Shown here: piece after piece, positions 18,365-27,110 of the stretch
How positions within the stretch are numbered: the stretch's first letter is position 1
Layout of the letters: every line of letters starts with the position of its first letter
Source: Neptunomonas marina
GTDB lineage: Bacteria > Pseudomonadota > Gammaproteobacteria > Pseudomonadales > Balneatricaceae
Direction: 5' to 3'
Length of the DNA stretch: 64,000 nt
Assembly: GCF_004005935.1 (NCBI RefSeq)
Contig: NZ_SACQ01000007.1
Span: 124,001-188,000 of the forward strand
The notes under the pieces: generated by a model
Seen by the model: the letters and a program-made list of their open reading frames with translations, nothing else
Told to the model about the DNA's origin: nothing
Database searches by the model: none
Program-made: the position numbers and the translations under genes

Positions 18365-19791
18365 AGTATTTGAGCCGTAATTGCAATTAGACAGCAAAAC
18401 CCTATTGTAATCAGGCTTCCTTTATCTTTGAGTGAGAAAACGATTGGGTCATCATGCATCTCTCCTCGATGAGTTTTTATCCACATCCGCATAAGCCAAT
18501 AACAAAGTGCTGGAACTATCAACCAGAGAATATCGGGCTGTTGGTATTGGTTAGTTAGGACGTTATTATTTATATAGAAGCAAAACATTAGCAACGCTAG
18601 CATTGCTGATGATGTGCCAAAGCTTTTTAAAACCGCATAGTCTTCAATATTGTAGTCCCGGCCTTTAGCGAGCTGTTTGCCTTCTGCTTCCATAGATTTT
18701 ATTTCTGAGCAGCGTTTTACCAGTGCTAGGCTTAAAAAAATGAAAATAGAAAAAGCTAACAACCAGAATGAAGTTGCTACATTTATGGCGGCTGCGCCTG
18801 CAAGAATCCTTATGGTGTATAGTAAAGCAAGAGTAACAACATCCATTCCTATATATTGCTTCACTTTAAAGGAGTAGAAGAGCGTCAGCGAAAGATAAGC
18901 GAAAAGTATTAAAGAGAACGCATAGCTGAGCGAAAGGGCAACGAGTATAGATGTTGCAAATAGGCTGGCTGCAACTAAGGCAGCGCTTTTGATGCTGATA
19001 AGGCCAGCTGCTAAAGGTCTATACTTCTTTCGCGCGTGGGATCTATCAGACTCTAAGTCGACAAGGTCATTTAGGATGTATGTGGATGATGCGAGTAAGC
19101 TAAACGAGAAAAAAGCCGCAATTATGGTAAAGATGCTGTCTATTTCCGTGAAGCTTCCAGATACCAGCAATGGTACAAGAATAAGCAAGTTCTTTAGCCA
19201 CTGATGTAGCCTAAGCTGCCTTGCCCATGTCTTTCCACTCACTGTGCTGATGTCAAATGTTTGGTCTACGGGGGTGATTTTTGATTGCTTTATTGCAACA
19301 GCGGATGGATTAACAAGTATGCTTTCATGAGCCTCCTTGAAAATCTCAAAATCTATAAGGTCATTTCCTGCATAGGAAAAAACTTCGGATATTTCCTTTA
19401 TCTTTTTTAGTTTCTCTTTTCCTTTTAGGTTTGTTTTTTTATCACTGCTAATATAGTCATGAAAAATATCGGTATTATCTACAATGCTTTTTGCGTAAAT
19501 TTCATTTGATGCAGTTGCTAGGTATATTTTCCTACCCTTCTTTTTTTCTTGCTTTAAAAAAGAAAAGAATTCTTGGTTTAATGGTAGGTTTTTAGTATCT
19601 ACTTTTGAGATTTTGGATAATTGATTTTTAAGGTTAGCTATTCCTTGAGTTAGCCAAAGAAAGCAGTTTAATATAATGAAAGGATTCTTCTTGAAAGCCA
19701 ATATAAAACTTTCAAAGAGTAAATCGGTCTTTGTATAGGTTCCGTCCAGATCAACAAAAAGAGGAACATCATTAACTTTATTGTCTTCCAT
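18361..19791 (-). CDS. HAD phosphatase-UbiA fusion, polyprenyl-phosphate phosphoribosyltransferase-like
   Basis: A 476-residue fusion. Residues about 8-170 form a HAD domain with DLDGT (D14, D16), LATAS (93-95 region), a motif III lysine near 124 and GNDLID (142-147). Residues about 190-476 are a UbiA-type membrane transferase with nine or so helices and a motif at 241-259 containing ND241-242, D245, D249 and KKYRP. This pattern with S/H after DR resembles mycobacterial decaprenyl-phosphate 5-phosphoribosyltransferase (Rv3806c) more than quinone UbiA. Expected outcome: transfer of phosphoribose to a polyprenyl phosphate and removal of the 5-phosphate by the HAD domain. ATG 19791 begins just before the HAD domain. 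AT-rich, first gene of its operon. Confidence 0.75.
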   Translation of the reverse strand: MEDNKVNDVPLFVDLDGTYTKTDLLFESFILAFKKNPFIILNCFLWLTQGIANLKNQLSKISKVDTKNLPLNQEFFSFLKQEKKKGRKIYLATASNEIYAKSIVDNTDIFHDYISSDKKTNLKGKEKLKKIKEISEVFSYAGNDLIDFEIFKEAHESILVNPSAVAIKQSKITPVDQTFDISTVSGKTWARQLRLHQWLKNLLILVPLLVSGSFTEIDSIFTIIAAFFSFSLLASSTYILNDLVDLESDRSHARKKYRPLAAGLISIKSAALVAASLFATSILVALSLSYAFSLILFAYLSLTLFYSFKVKQYIGMDVVTLALLYTIRILAGAAAINVATSFWLLAFSIFIFLSLALVKRCSEIKSMEAEGKQLAKGRDYNIEDYAVLKSFGTSSAMLALLMFCFYINNNVLTNQYQQPDILWLIVPALCYWLMRMWIKTHRGEMHDDPIVFSLKDKGSLITIGFCCLIAITAQIL

Positions 19792-20196
19792 AACTACCAA
19801 TTGGTTGTTAGCATTGTGTGCGCGTAAAATACCATATAAAAGTAATAACAAAAAAGCTTTATCACCTTAAGGGTTACGCTGTGCTTGCTGCGTATAAATA
19901 GAGAAGCTTCTAGCGCGGTAAGTGGCTTTAATTTGGTACAGGTTTTTCGCCAGTTATCGCTGATTACTTAGTTCTCTTACCCCTTAATGAGGGTGCCCAT
20001 CGTAAAGCGCTAAATTTAACTGCTCAGGTGGGTATCTTTTCATGATTCGCAACTAAGGTTCGCTCTTTCCTGCTGAACAAGCCTTGAATTAGGGTGTCAA
20101 CGCGCCTGAAGATGTTAATATTCAGAACAAATAAGGGCGCTCCGGCAGCTTGCTAGCCCTAAGCGCTCCTTTGCTCCCTTTTTTTGCAGAATATAG
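19792..20196. other. 405-bp intergenic region between the AT-rich cassette and folA
   Basis: No convincing gene. It must hold the promoters of both the minus-strand cassette and folA. Read on the minus strand, about 20015-20135 gives an open stretch ending in a stop, including RRVDTLIQGLFSRKERTLV, but it has no start codon and no recognised match. A partial stem GGGCGCT / AGCGCTC (about 20133-20169) lies before a T run at about 20177-20183. No insertion-sequence ends, tRNA or repeats were seen. Confidence 0.5.
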
Positions 20197-20721
20197 ATGG
20201 ACGACACCATGAAACTTTCGATGATCGTAGCTCAAGCTCAAAACCGTGTTATTGGGCGTAACAACAAGTTGCCTTGGTATCTGCCAGGTGATTTGAAGTA
20301 CTTCAAACAGGTAACGATGGGTAAGCCGGTCATCATGGGGCGTAAAACGTTTGAATCTATTGGTAAGCCGTTACCTGGGCGCTTAAACATCATCATCACC
20401 CGCAATGCTGAGTATCAGCAGGAGGGCTGTCAGATAGTGCAGAGCTTGGAGGCGGCGATAGAGCTAGCGGAAAGTCAGGCCCAAATTGATGGTACTGCAG
20501 AGGCGATGGTGATTGGAGGGGAAGAGATTTATCGTTTGGCGCTACCTGCGGCCGAGCGGCTCTATATTACGCAGGTTCATGCCGAAGTTGAGGGCGATGC
20601 ACTTTTCCCAGCACTTGACATTGAGCAGTGGGAGGAGTTGGGTCGAGAGGATTTTTCAGCGGAGGGGCCTAACCCTTACGACTACAGCTTCGTGGTGTAC
20701 GAGCGCAAGGCGAAGCTATGA
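20197..20721 (+). CDS. folA: Dihydrofolate reductase
   Basis: Reduces dihydrofolate to tetrahydrofolate with NADPH, restoring the cofactor consumed by ThyA; target of trimethoprim. It has 174 residues. The N-terminal VIGRNNKLPWYLPGDLKYFK carries the active-site tryptophan and aspartate, and PVIMGRKTFESIGKPLPGR is the NADPH-binding segment. The start may be ATG 20197 or ATG 20209 (MKLSMIVAQ); neither has a strong ribosome site and the second fits family alignments equally well. Its end overlaps the birA start. Confidence 0.95.
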   Translation: MDDTMKLSMIVAQAQNRVIGRNNKLPWYLPGDLKYFKQVTMGKPVIMGRKTFESIGKPLPGRLNIIITRNAEYQQEGCQIVQSLEAAIELAESQAQIDGTAEAMVIGGEEIYRLALPAAERLYITQVHAEVEGDALFPALDIEQWEELGREDFSAEGPNPYDYSFVVYERKAKL

Positions 20722-21689
20722 TTGATGCGGCACTCCTAAATTGCTTGGCAGATGGCCAGTTTCATTCCGGTCAGGAGATTGGTAAGTCTCTTGGTATCAG
20801 CCGCAGTGCGGTATGGAAGCAAGTGAAGTACCTAGAAACACTAGGTGTGGAAGTCTACTCTGTTCGAGGGCGTGGCTATCGCATCCCCGGTGGTTTGGAG
20901 TTGCTCAATGAAACTGCTGTGCAAGAGCGCTTTTCGGGGCGGCTGTCGCAAGTGGTGTCCAAGCAGGTGATAGACTCCACCAATTTGATGGCATTGCGTG
21001 AGCTCAATCAGCCAGATGCACATCGCTCTCTCTATTTGGCTGAGTATCAAGAGTCAGGAAAAGGTCGTCGAGGACGTCGTTGGGTAAGCCCTTTTGCGAG
21101 TAATCTCTATATGTCTCTGGTGTGGCGTTTTCAGCAAGGCGTGGCGGCACTCGAGGGATTGAGCTTGGTGGTCGGGGTGGCGGTCGCAGAAGCATTGCAG
21201 GCGTATGGTTTAAGTGATGTGAAACTGAAGTGGCCCAACGACCTGCTGGTTGGTCAGTCAAAGCTGGGTGGTATCCTGTTGGAGATGCAAGGGGACGCAT
21301 CAGGCGAGTGCCATGTTGTTATTGGTATTGGCTTAAATGTGGCGATGCATGAAAGCGCGGCTACAGGAGTTGATCAACCATGGACGAGTGTGGCTGGAGC
21401 GTTAAAGCGCCCGGTCTCGAGAAATGAGCTGCTTATGGCGATACTTGAGCGCTTAATTGGTCGCCTAGAGGTCTTTTCTCAGCAAGGCTTTAGTGCGTTC
21501 AAGTCTCAGTGGGAGGCGTTGCACGCTTATCAGAATGATGACATTACTTTGCACTTAGGCAGTAAGCAGATATCCGGACGATGCGTAGGTGTCGATGAGC
21601 ATGGTGCGTTGCTTGTTGATCAGGGTGGAGAGGTTAAAACATACCACGCAGGTGAAGTGAGCGTTAGGTTGCATGGAACTGGACATTGA
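20718..21689 (+). CDS. birA: Biotin ligase and biotin operon repressor BirA
   Basis: Attaches biotin to acceptor proteins and, as a dimer, represses biotin genes. It has 323 residues: an N-terminal winged helix (about 1-60, with SRSAVWKQVKYLE), a central ligase domain and a C-terminal SH3-like domain. The biotinyl-AMP loop reads GKGRRGRRW, with lysine in place of the first arginine of E. coli GRGRRGR, a conservative change; the KWPND motif is intact. ATG overlaps the folA stop, and the gene runs 17 bases into coaX. Confidence 0.95.
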   Translation: MIDAALLNCLADGQFHSGQEIGKSLGISRSAVWKQVKYLETLGVEVYSVRGRGYRIPGGLELLNETAVQERFSGRLSQVVSKQVIDSTNLMALRELNQPDAHRSLYLAEYQESGKGRRGRRWVSPFASNLYMSLVWRFQQGVAALEGLSLVVGVAVAEALQAYGLSDVKLKWPNDLLVGQSKLGGILLEMQGDASGECHVVIGIGLNVAMHESAATGVDQPWTSVAGALKRPVSRNELLMAILERLIGRLEVFSQQGFSAFKSQWEALHAYQNDDITLHLGSKQISGRCVGVDEHGALLVDQGGEVKTYHAGEVSVRLHGTGH

Positions 21690-22395
21690 TATCGGCAATA
21701 GTTTTCTGAAGTGGCGCTGCCGTGATGGTGCTGATTTAGTGGCGCGTGGGCAAGTGGCAACGCAAAGTCTTGCGGGGTCGCTATTCTCGGAGCTATCGGG
21801 TTTTGCTTTAAACAAGGTGCGAATCGGTTCGGTTGCTAGCGCGGATGTTGATACGGAAGTGGCGCGCCAGTTAAAGGACGGCTTTGCTATAGAACCTGTT
21901 TTCGCGCGAACTCAGGCGCATGGTGCGGGTGTCGTGAATAGCTATGCTGAGCCTGAGCGCATGGGAGTGGATCGTTGGTTGGCCATGGTTGCTGCATACC
22001 AAGTTTCTGGTGGTGCGTGTTGTGTTGTTGATTGTGGTAGTGCCATTACGGTTGATTGGGTATCTGCTCAAGGGGTGCACCAGGGGGGTTATATTATTCC
22101 AGGGCTTAATTTAATGCAGGATGCACTTTTCAATCGTACCGCTAAGGTAAAGCGTCGCGATGCAGTTGTAACCGCTATCGAGCCTGGCATAAACACCGAG
22201 AGCGCAGTTCAAAATGGCGCTGCATATGTTCTGGCTGCTTTGGGTGAGCGTGTTGCGCGTGAGTGTGAAGTAAATGGGGCGCGCCTTTTTATATGCGGTG
22301 GTGATGGTGCGCTCTTCGCCGAGCTTATTGAGCATGTGGAATGCTTGCAGCCAGACCTCGTGTTGGATGGGTTGCAGTGGGTGTGTGAGGGATGA
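21673..22395 (+). CDS. coaX: Type III pantothenate kinase
   Basis: First enzyme of coenzyme A synthesis, of the feedback-insensitive type III kind, an ASKHA-fold kinase. It has 240 residues. Motifs: DIGNSFLKWR at the N-terminus (phosphate loop), GVDRWLAMVAAY mid-protein and VVDCGSAITVDW. It overlaps birA by 17 bases and the next gene by 4, so folA-birA-coaX-SPOR-like are one tightly coupled unit. The order birA-coaX is common in Pseudomonas and relatives. Confidence 0.95.
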   Translation: MELDIDIGNSFLKWRCRDGADLVARGQVATQSLAGSLFSELSGFALNKVRIGSVASADVDTEVARQLKDGFAIEPVFARTQAHGAGVVNSYAEPERMGVDRWLAMVAAYQVSGGACCVVDCGSAITVDWVSAQGVHQGGYIIPGLNLMQDALFNRTAKVKRRDAVVTAIEPGINTESAVQNGAAYVLAALGERVARECEVNGARLFICGGDGALFAELIEHVECLQPDLVLDGLQWVCEG

Positions 22396-23066
22396 GGAAG
22401 TGGCTCGTCGCGTTTTTGCTGCTGAGTAATGCGTTGCTCTTTTTTGGGTTTGTCATGATCCAAGGTAGCTTTAAAGAGGATGGTGTTGAGGAAACCCTGC
22501 AAGGCGTCCCTTTGGTATTTGTTAAGGATGCGCAGGTGCAGTTGGTTCCTCGCGTGGATGTGGCCGATAGCCGCCAACAGGATGTTGAACGTGAAGTGGT
22601 GCGCAGTTGTTATATTTTGTCTGGCATTGCTAGTAAGCGTTCCGCAGATGAGGTGTCGGACTTTCTTATTGAGCAGCGTTATCAGCCCCTGGTGACTACA
22701 GTGACTCGAGAAGGCTTAATGTACGATGTTGTCGTGAATAAGGGCTGGCAAGATCGCTTAGAGGAGGTGGCGGGTAGACTGCTGCAAAATGATATTCGGT
22801 TACGGTCGGTTGCACGCGATGGCGAACCTATCCTACTGGCGGGTGAGTTTGATGACTTGCGCGACGCAGAGGCTTTGTTAGCGAAAGTAGGAGCACAAAA
22901 AAAGCATCTGGTCATTCAGCAAAGAAAGACGGATAAAGCCTTTTATAATGTGCGCTATGGTTTTGATGTTGGTGATAAATTAGTCAATAAAATCAATGCA
23001 GTGTTGCGGGATAGCTATAAAAACCTAAAAATTGAAAAAAAGTTATGCAAAGGGGTTGCAGGCTAA
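22392..23066 (+). CDS. Membrane-anchored SPOR-like protein of unknown function
   Basis: A 224-residue protein with one N-terminal membrane helix (KWLVAFLLLSNALLFFGFVM) and a periplasmic remainder. Residues about 75-135 and 140-200 each look like degenerate SPOR-type beta-alpha-beta units (CYILSGIASKRSADEVSDFL and ILLAGEFDDLRDAEALLAKV), a fold that in other proteins binds denuded peptidoglycan. I recognise it mainly by position: related genomes have a SPOR-domain protein between coaX and the tRNA-tuf operon. Function in division or cell wall is a guess. It begins in the coaX stop (ATGA). Confidence 0.65.
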   Translation: MRKWLVAFLLLSNALLFFGFVMIQGSFKEDGVEETLQGVPLVFVKDAQVQLVPRVDVADSRQQDVEREVVRSCYILSGIASKRSADEVSDFLIEQRYQPLVTTVTREGLMYDVVVNKGWQDRLEEVAGRLLQNDIRLRSVARDGEPILLAGEFDDLRDAEALLAKVGAQKKHLVIQQRKTDKAFYNVRYGFDVGDKLVNKINAVLRDSYKNLKIEKKLCKGVAG

Positions 23067-23083
23067 AAAAATATCAGTAACAT
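23056..23083 (+). promoter_or_regulatory. Probable promoter of the tRNA-Thr/Tyr/Gly/Thr-tuf operon
   Basis: A -35 TTGCAG (23056-23061), 16-bp spacer and -10 TAACAT (23078-23083), followed by the GC-rich ATGCGCCAC. The first tRNA starts 20 bp downstream. The -35 lies in the end of the SPOR-like gene. The -10 is weak, so exact boxes are tentative. Confidence 0.5.
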
Positions 23084-23102
23084 ATGCGCCACTTCGTTAG
23101 AC

Positions 23103-23178
<76 letters not shown>

Positions 23179-23193
23179 CGAAGTATCATTGTT

Positions 23194-23277
23194 GGTGGGG
23201 TTCCCGAGTGGCCAAAGGGATCAGACTGTAAATCTGACGCGAAAGCTTCGGTGGTTCGAATCCACCCCCCACCACCA
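23194..23277 (+). tRNA. tRNA-Tyr (anticodon GTA)
   Basis: 84 nt with encoded CCA and a long variable arm, as expected for tyrosine tRNA. Acceptor stem GGTGGGG / CCCCACC; anticodon stem-loop AGACTGTAAATCT gives GTA. Confidence 0.97.
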
Positions 23278-23291
23278 TGACGCTGGGTTCG

Positions 23292-23366
23292 GCGGGTATG
23301 GTATAGTGGCTATTACCTCAGCCTTCCAAGCTGAAGAGGCGGGTTCGATTCCCGCTACCCGCTCCA
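23292..23366 (+). tRNA. tRNA-Gly (anticodon TCC)
   Basis: 75 nt with encoded CCA. Acceptor stem GCGGGTA / TACCCGC; anticodon loop CTTCCAA gives TCC, reading GGA. Confidence 0.97.
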
Positions 23367-23380
23367 GAGTTACACATCAA

Positions 23381-23455
23381 GCTCAAGTAGCTCAGGGGTA
23401 GAGCACACCCTTGGTAAGGGTGAGGTCGGCGGTTCAATTCCGCTCTTGAGCTCCA
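23381..23455 (+). tRNA. tRNA-Thr (anticodon GGT)
   Basis: 75 nt with encoded CCA. Acceptor stem GCTCAAG / CTTGAGC; anticodon stem-loop ACCCTTGGTAAGGGT gives GGT, reading ACC. It is the last tRNA before tuf, 93 bp upstream of its start. Confidence 0.97.
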
Positions 23456-23548
23456 GATTTTCTTAAGGGTAGATATATTATTATGTCTGCCCTTTGTTGT
23501 ATTTGTGGTTTAGTGATTCATTAAGCGACCAGTTTAGGAATAGCAGCG

Positions 23549-24772
23549 ATGGCAAAAGCATCATTTGAACGTAATCTGCCGCACGTTAACGTAGGTACAA
23601 TCGGCCACGTTGACCACGGCAAAACAACTTTGACAGCAGCTCTGACACGTGTATGTGCAGAAGTATTCGGTGGTGAAGCGGTAGCATTCGATGGTATCGA
23701 CAACGCACCAGAAGAGCGTGAGCGTGGTATCACAATCTCTACATCACACGTAGAGTACGAATCAAACACACGTCACTACGCGCACGTAGACTGCCCAGGA
23801 CACGCTGACTACGTTAAGAACATGATCACCGGTGCTGCTCAGATGGACGGCGCGATCCTAGTATGTGGCGCAACTGACGGCCCAATGCCTCAGACGCGTG
23901 AGCACATCCTACTATCTCGTCAGGTAGGTGTACCTTACATCGTAGTATTCCTAAACAAAGCTGACCTGCTAGCAGAAGACTGTGGCGGCGTTGACTCTGA
24001 AGAATACGAAGAGATGAAAGAGCTGGTTGAAATGGAGATCCGTGAGCTGCTAGACACTTACGAATTCCCAGGCGACGACACGCCAATCATCTGCGGCTCT
24101 GCACTGATGGCACTGAACGGCGAAGACGACAACGAGCTGGGTACAACAGCGGTTAAGCAGCTGGTTGAAGCACTAGACAGCTACATCCCAGAGCCAGAGC
24201 GTGCAATCGACGGTGCATTCATCATGCCAATCGAGGACGTATTCTCAATCTCTGGTCGTGGTACGGTAGTAACAGGTCGTGTAGAGCGCGGTATCATCAA
24301 AGTTGGTGAAGAGATCGAGATCGTCGGTATCCGTGAAACTCAGACGACAACATGTACAGGTGTAGAGATGTTCCGTAAGCTGCTTGACGAAGGTCGTGCA
24401 GGTGAGAACGTTGGTGCACTGTTGCGTGGTACTAAGCGTGACGAAGTAGAGCGTGGTCAAGTATTGGCTAAGCCTGGTTCAATCCAGCCGCACACAAACT
24501 TCGAATGTGAAGTATACGTACTGTCTAAAGATGAAGGTGGTCGTCACACGCCATTCTTCAAAGGCTACCGTCCACAGTTCTACTTCCGTACAACGGACGT
24601 AACAGGTTCTTGTGAACTGCCAGAAGGCGTGGAAATGGTTATGCCAGGCGACAACGTTCAAATGAACGTAACACTGATCGCGCCAATCGCAATGGACGAA
24701 GGTCTGCGTTTTGCGATTCGTGAAGGTGGTCGTACAGTAGGTGCAGGTGTTGTATCTAAAGTAATTGCGTAA
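23549..24772 (+). CDS. tuf: Elongation factor Tu (copy 1)
   Basis: GTPase that delivers aminoacyl-tRNA to the ribosome. It has 407 residues, longer than the 394 of E. coli because of an insertion in the G domain around [12 protein letters not shown]. Motifs: GHVDHGKT (19-26), [12 protein letters not shown] and CGSAL. The start is ATG. The protein is identical to that of the second copy at 40054-41277, and the DNA differs only at scattered synonymous positions. Its place after four tRNAs corresponds to E. coli tufB. No terminator separates it cleanly from tRNA-Trp. Confidence 0.98.
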   Translation: MAKASFERNLPHVNVGTIGHVDHGKTTLTAALTRVCAEVFGGEAVAFDGIDNAPEERERGITISTSHVEYESNTRHYAHVDCPGHADYVKNMITGAAQMDGAILVCGATDGPMPQTREHILLSRQVGVPYIVVFLNKADLLAEDCGGVDSEEYEEMKELVEMEIRELLDTYEFPGDDTPIICGSALMALNGEDDNELGTTAVKQLVEALDSYIPEPERAIDGAFIMPIEDVFSISGRGTVVTGRVERGIIKVGEEIEIVGIRETQTTTCTGVEMFRKLLDEGRAGENVGALLRGTKRDEVERGQVLAKPGSIQPHTNFECEVYVLSKDEGGRHTPFFKGYRPQFYFRTTDVTGSCELPEGVEMVMPGDNVQMNVTLIAPIAMDEGLRFAIREGGRTVGAGVVSKVIA

Positions 24773-24788
24773 TATCTGAAAAAAGGTA

Positions 24789-24817
24789 TTGCCAATCAAC
24801 AGGGTGGCGACTATAAT
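24789..24817 (+). promoter_or_regulatory. Promoter of tRNA-Trp-secE-nusG
   Basis: A -35 TTGCCA (24789-24794), 17-bp spacer and perfect -10 TATAAT (24812-24817), then the GC-rich discriminator GTGCCTCCC. The -10 lies inside an inverted repeat AACAGGG (24798-24804) / CCCTGTT (24824-24830), which may act as a stop for tuf transcripts. Confidence 0.85.
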
Positions 24818-24836
24818 GTGCCTCCCTGTTTTAAAT

Positions 24837-24912
<76 letters not shown>

Positions 24913-24971
24913 CTTACAGTCGTGAGTGGCGTCATTAAAAACGCAAGCTTTTCAAGCAGAGGCGATTAAGC

Positions 24972-25340
24972 GTGAATTCAAAAGTAGCATCTGAAGGGTC
25001 TAAGTTCGATATCGTTAAGTGGCTGGTTGTTGTGCTGCTTATTGCGGTTGGAGTGGTTGGTAACTCGCTGTATTCCGATCAGTCGCTGCTGTATCGTGTT
25101 ATTGCTTTGCTTGTGCTGGCTGGTGTTGCCGGCTTTGTTGCGTTTCAGACAGAAAAGGGTCGCGCGTTTTTCACGCTTTTTAAAGAAGCGAAGAATGAAA
25201 TTCGTAAGGTTGTATGGCCAACACGTCAGGAGACGTTGCAGACAACGGCGATGGTTGTCGTGGTTGTGTTGCTGATTGGTTTGTTTTTGTGGGGGCTGGA
25301 CTCGCTATTGGCGTGGATGGTTTCTAGTGCGATTGGTTAG
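24972..25340 (+). CDS. secE: Preprotein translocase subunit SecE
   Basis: Small essential subunit that clamps SecY in the Sec translocon. The 122-residue protein has two N-terminal membrane helices, as in the long enterobacterial type, then the conserved amphipathic segment [19 protein letters not shown] and a final helix. The start is GTG at 24972, after GAGGCGA. nusG follows after 11 bp, the near-universal secE-nusG pairing. Confidence 0.96.
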   Translation: MNSKVASEGSKFDIVKWLVVVLLIAVGVVGNSLYSDQSLLYRVIALLVLAGVAGFVAFQTEKGRAFFTLFKEAKNEIRKVVWPTRQETLQTTAMVVVVVLLIGLFLWGLDSLLAWMVSSAIG

Positions 25341-25351
25341 AGGGTAGGGTA

Positions 25352-25885
25352 ATGGCTAAGCTTTGGTACATCGTTCATGCTCACTCTAACTACGAGAAGC
25401 GTGTTAAAACTCTTTTAGAAGAAGATATTAATCTAAAAGGGTTGCAGGATTTATTTGGTCGCGTGTTGGTTCCAACCGAAGAGGTTGTTGAGATTCGTGA
25501 CGGTAAAAAGCGCAAGTCTGAGCGTAAGTTGTATCCAGGATATGTGTTTGTTGAGATGGATATGACAGATGAGGCTTGGCATTTAGTTAAGCACACTAAC
25601 TATGTATTAGGTTTTGTTGGTGGTACGGCTGAAAAGCCGGCGCCTATGACTCCACGTGAAGCTGAAGATGTGTTGGCGCGTGTTGAGAGTAGTGTTGATA
25701 AGCCGAAGCCTAAGACAGTATTTGAGCCAGGTGAAATGGTTCGTGTTGCAGATGGTCCTTTTGCTGATTTTAACGGTGTTGTTGAAGAAGTTGACTATGA
25801 AAAGAATCGCTTGAAAGTTGCGGTGCTTATTTTTGGTCGATCTACGCCTGTTGAGCTTGAGTTTGGTCAGGTAGAAAAGGTCTAA
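25352..25885 (+). CDS. nusG: Transcription termination/antitermination factor NusG
   Basis: Binds RNA polymerase, links it to Rho or to ribosomal protein S10, and suppresses pausing. It has 177 residues: an NGN domain ([20 protein letters not shown], ending at the LVPTEEVVE segment and GYVFVEMDM) and a C-terminal KOW domain ([21 protein letters not shown]). It is followed by a terminator before the rplK operon. Confidence 0.97.
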   Translation: MAKLWYIVHAHSNYEKRVKTLLEEDINLKGLQDLFGRVLVPTEEVVEIRDGKKRKSERKLYPGYVFVEMDMTDEAWHLVKHTNYVLGFVGGTAEKPAPMTPREAEDVLARVESSVDKPKPKTVFEPGEMVRVADGPFADFNGVVEEVDYEKNRLKVAVLIFGRSTPVELEFGQVEKV

Positions 25886-25904
25886 GTTAATAGTTGATAT
25901 AAAG

Positions 25905-25929
25905 CCCTGTCTCTTTAGGCAGGGTTTTC
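25905..25929 (+). terminator. Intrinsic terminator after nusG
   Basis: 8-bp stem CCCTGTCT / AGGCAGGG with one G-U pair (25905-25912 with 25917-25924), loop CTTT, then TTTT. It separates secE-nusG from rplK. Confidence 0.8.
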
Positions 25930-25980
25930 TGTTGTGAAAGGGGAGCCGAAAGGCGATTAACCCAATCAGGAGAGTCTAAA

Positions 25981-26415
25981 ATGGCTAAGAAAATTGAAGC
26001 TTACATTAAGCTGCAAGTAAAAGCGGGTCAAGCGAACCCAAGTCCACCAGTTGGTCCAGCACTGGGTCAGCATGGTGTTAATATCATGGAATTCTGTAAA
26101 GCGTTTAACGCTGAGACTCAGAGCCTTGAATCTGGTCTGCCAATTCCAGTTGTTATCACAGTTTACAGTGATCGTAGCTTTACATTCATCACGAAAACTC
26201 CACCAGCATCTATCTTGTTGAAGAAGGCTGCAGGCATTAAGAGTGGTTCTGGCCGCCCTAATACTGAAAAAGTGGGTACAGTAACACGTGCTCAGCTTGA
26301 AGAGATCGCTACTACTAAAGCGGCTGATTTGACGGCTGCTGATATGGATGCTGCTGTTCGCACAATCGCGGGTAGTGCACGTAGCATGGGTCTGAATGTA
26401 GAGGGTGTTGAGTAA
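25981..26415 (+). CDS. rplK: 50S ribosomal protein L11
   Basis: Part of the GTPase-associated centre of the 50S subunit, needed for stringent activation of RelA. It has 144 residues, with the proline-rich [20 protein letters not shown] that faces the thiostrepton site and the C-terminal rRNA-binding domain. An AGGAGAG ribosome site precedes ATG. Its stop shares one base with the rplA start (TAATG). Confidence 0.98.
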   Translation: MAKKIEAYIKLQVKAGQANPSPPVGPALGQHGVNIMEFCKAFNAETQSLESGLPIPVVITVYSDRSFTFITKTPPASILLKKAAGIKSGSGRPNTEKVGTVTRAQLEEIATTKAADLTAADMDAAVRTIAGSARSMGLNVEGVE

Positions 26416-27110
26416 TGGCTAAGCTAACTAAGCGCCAAAAGGCGATCAACGAAGTTGTTGAAGCGGGTAAGGCATACTCTATCCAAGAAGCAGTAGAAGT
26501 ACTTGCTAAAGTATCTACAGTTGGCTTTAAAGAGTCTGTTGATGTTTCCGTAAATCTGGGCGTTGATCCGCGTAAATCTGATCAGGTTGTTCGTGGTTCT
26601 ACTGTTCTGCCAAACGGCACAGGTAAAGATGTTCGCGTCGCTGTTTTCGCACAAGGTGAAAACGCTGAGAAAGCGAAAGAAGCGGGTGCTGATGTTGTAG
26701 GTTTCGAAGATCTTGCTGAAGCTATGAAAGGCGGGGATCTGAACTTTGGTGTTGTTATTGCGACTCCTGACGCTATGCGCGTTGTTGGTCAGCTAGGTCA
26801 AGTGCTAGGTCCTCGTGGCCTGATGCCTAACCCGAAAGTTGGCACAGTAACACCAGACGTTGCGACAGCAGTTAAAAACGCTAAAGCGGGTCAAGCACGT
26901 TTCCGTACAGACAAAAACGGCATCATCCACGCAGGCGTGGGTAAAGTTGATTTTGACGCGGCTGCTATCAAAGGCAACGTAGAAGCGTTGTTGGCTGACC
27001 TGAAGAAGCTGAAGCCAGCTTCTGCTAAAGGCGTTTACATCAAGAAAGTTACACTGTCCTCTACTATGGGGCCAGGCCTAGTTATCGATCAGTCTTCACT
27101 AGAAGCATAA
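26415..27110 (+). CDS. rplA: 50S ribosomal protein L1
   Basis: L1-stalk protein, 231 residues, which helps release deacylated tRNA and in E. coli represses translation of its own rplK-rplA mRNA. Conserved segments include the [14 protein letters not shown]-like [19 protein letters not shown] and the C-terminal [17 protein letters not shown]. Coupled to rplK by a one-base overlap. Confidence 0.98.
   Translation: MAKLTKRQKAINEVVEAGKAYSIQEAVEVLAKVSTVGFKESVDVSVNLGVDPRKSDQVVRGSTVLPNGTGKDVRVAVFAQGENAEKAKEAGADVVGFEDLAEAMKGGDLNFGVVIATPDAMRVVGQLGQVLGPRGLMPNPKVGTVTPDVATAVKNAKAGQARFRTDKNGIIHAGVGKVDFDAAAIKGNVEALLADLKKLKPASAKGVYIKKVTLSSTMGPGLVIDQSSLEA

Noticed and set aside
20015-20135. Minus-strand coding remnant between the cassette and folA
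   Set aside because: Open for about 40 codons but without start codon, ribosome site or recognised similarity; could be chance.
20133-20183. Terminator upstream of folA
   Set aside because: The stem GGGCGCT/AGCGCTC is imperfect with a large loop and the T run is about 8-10 bases away; too weak to call.
23189-23401. Plus-strand open frame across the tRNA cluster
   Set aside because: It overlaps tRNA-Tyr, tRNA-Gly and tRNA-Thr, whose folded structures explain the sequence.
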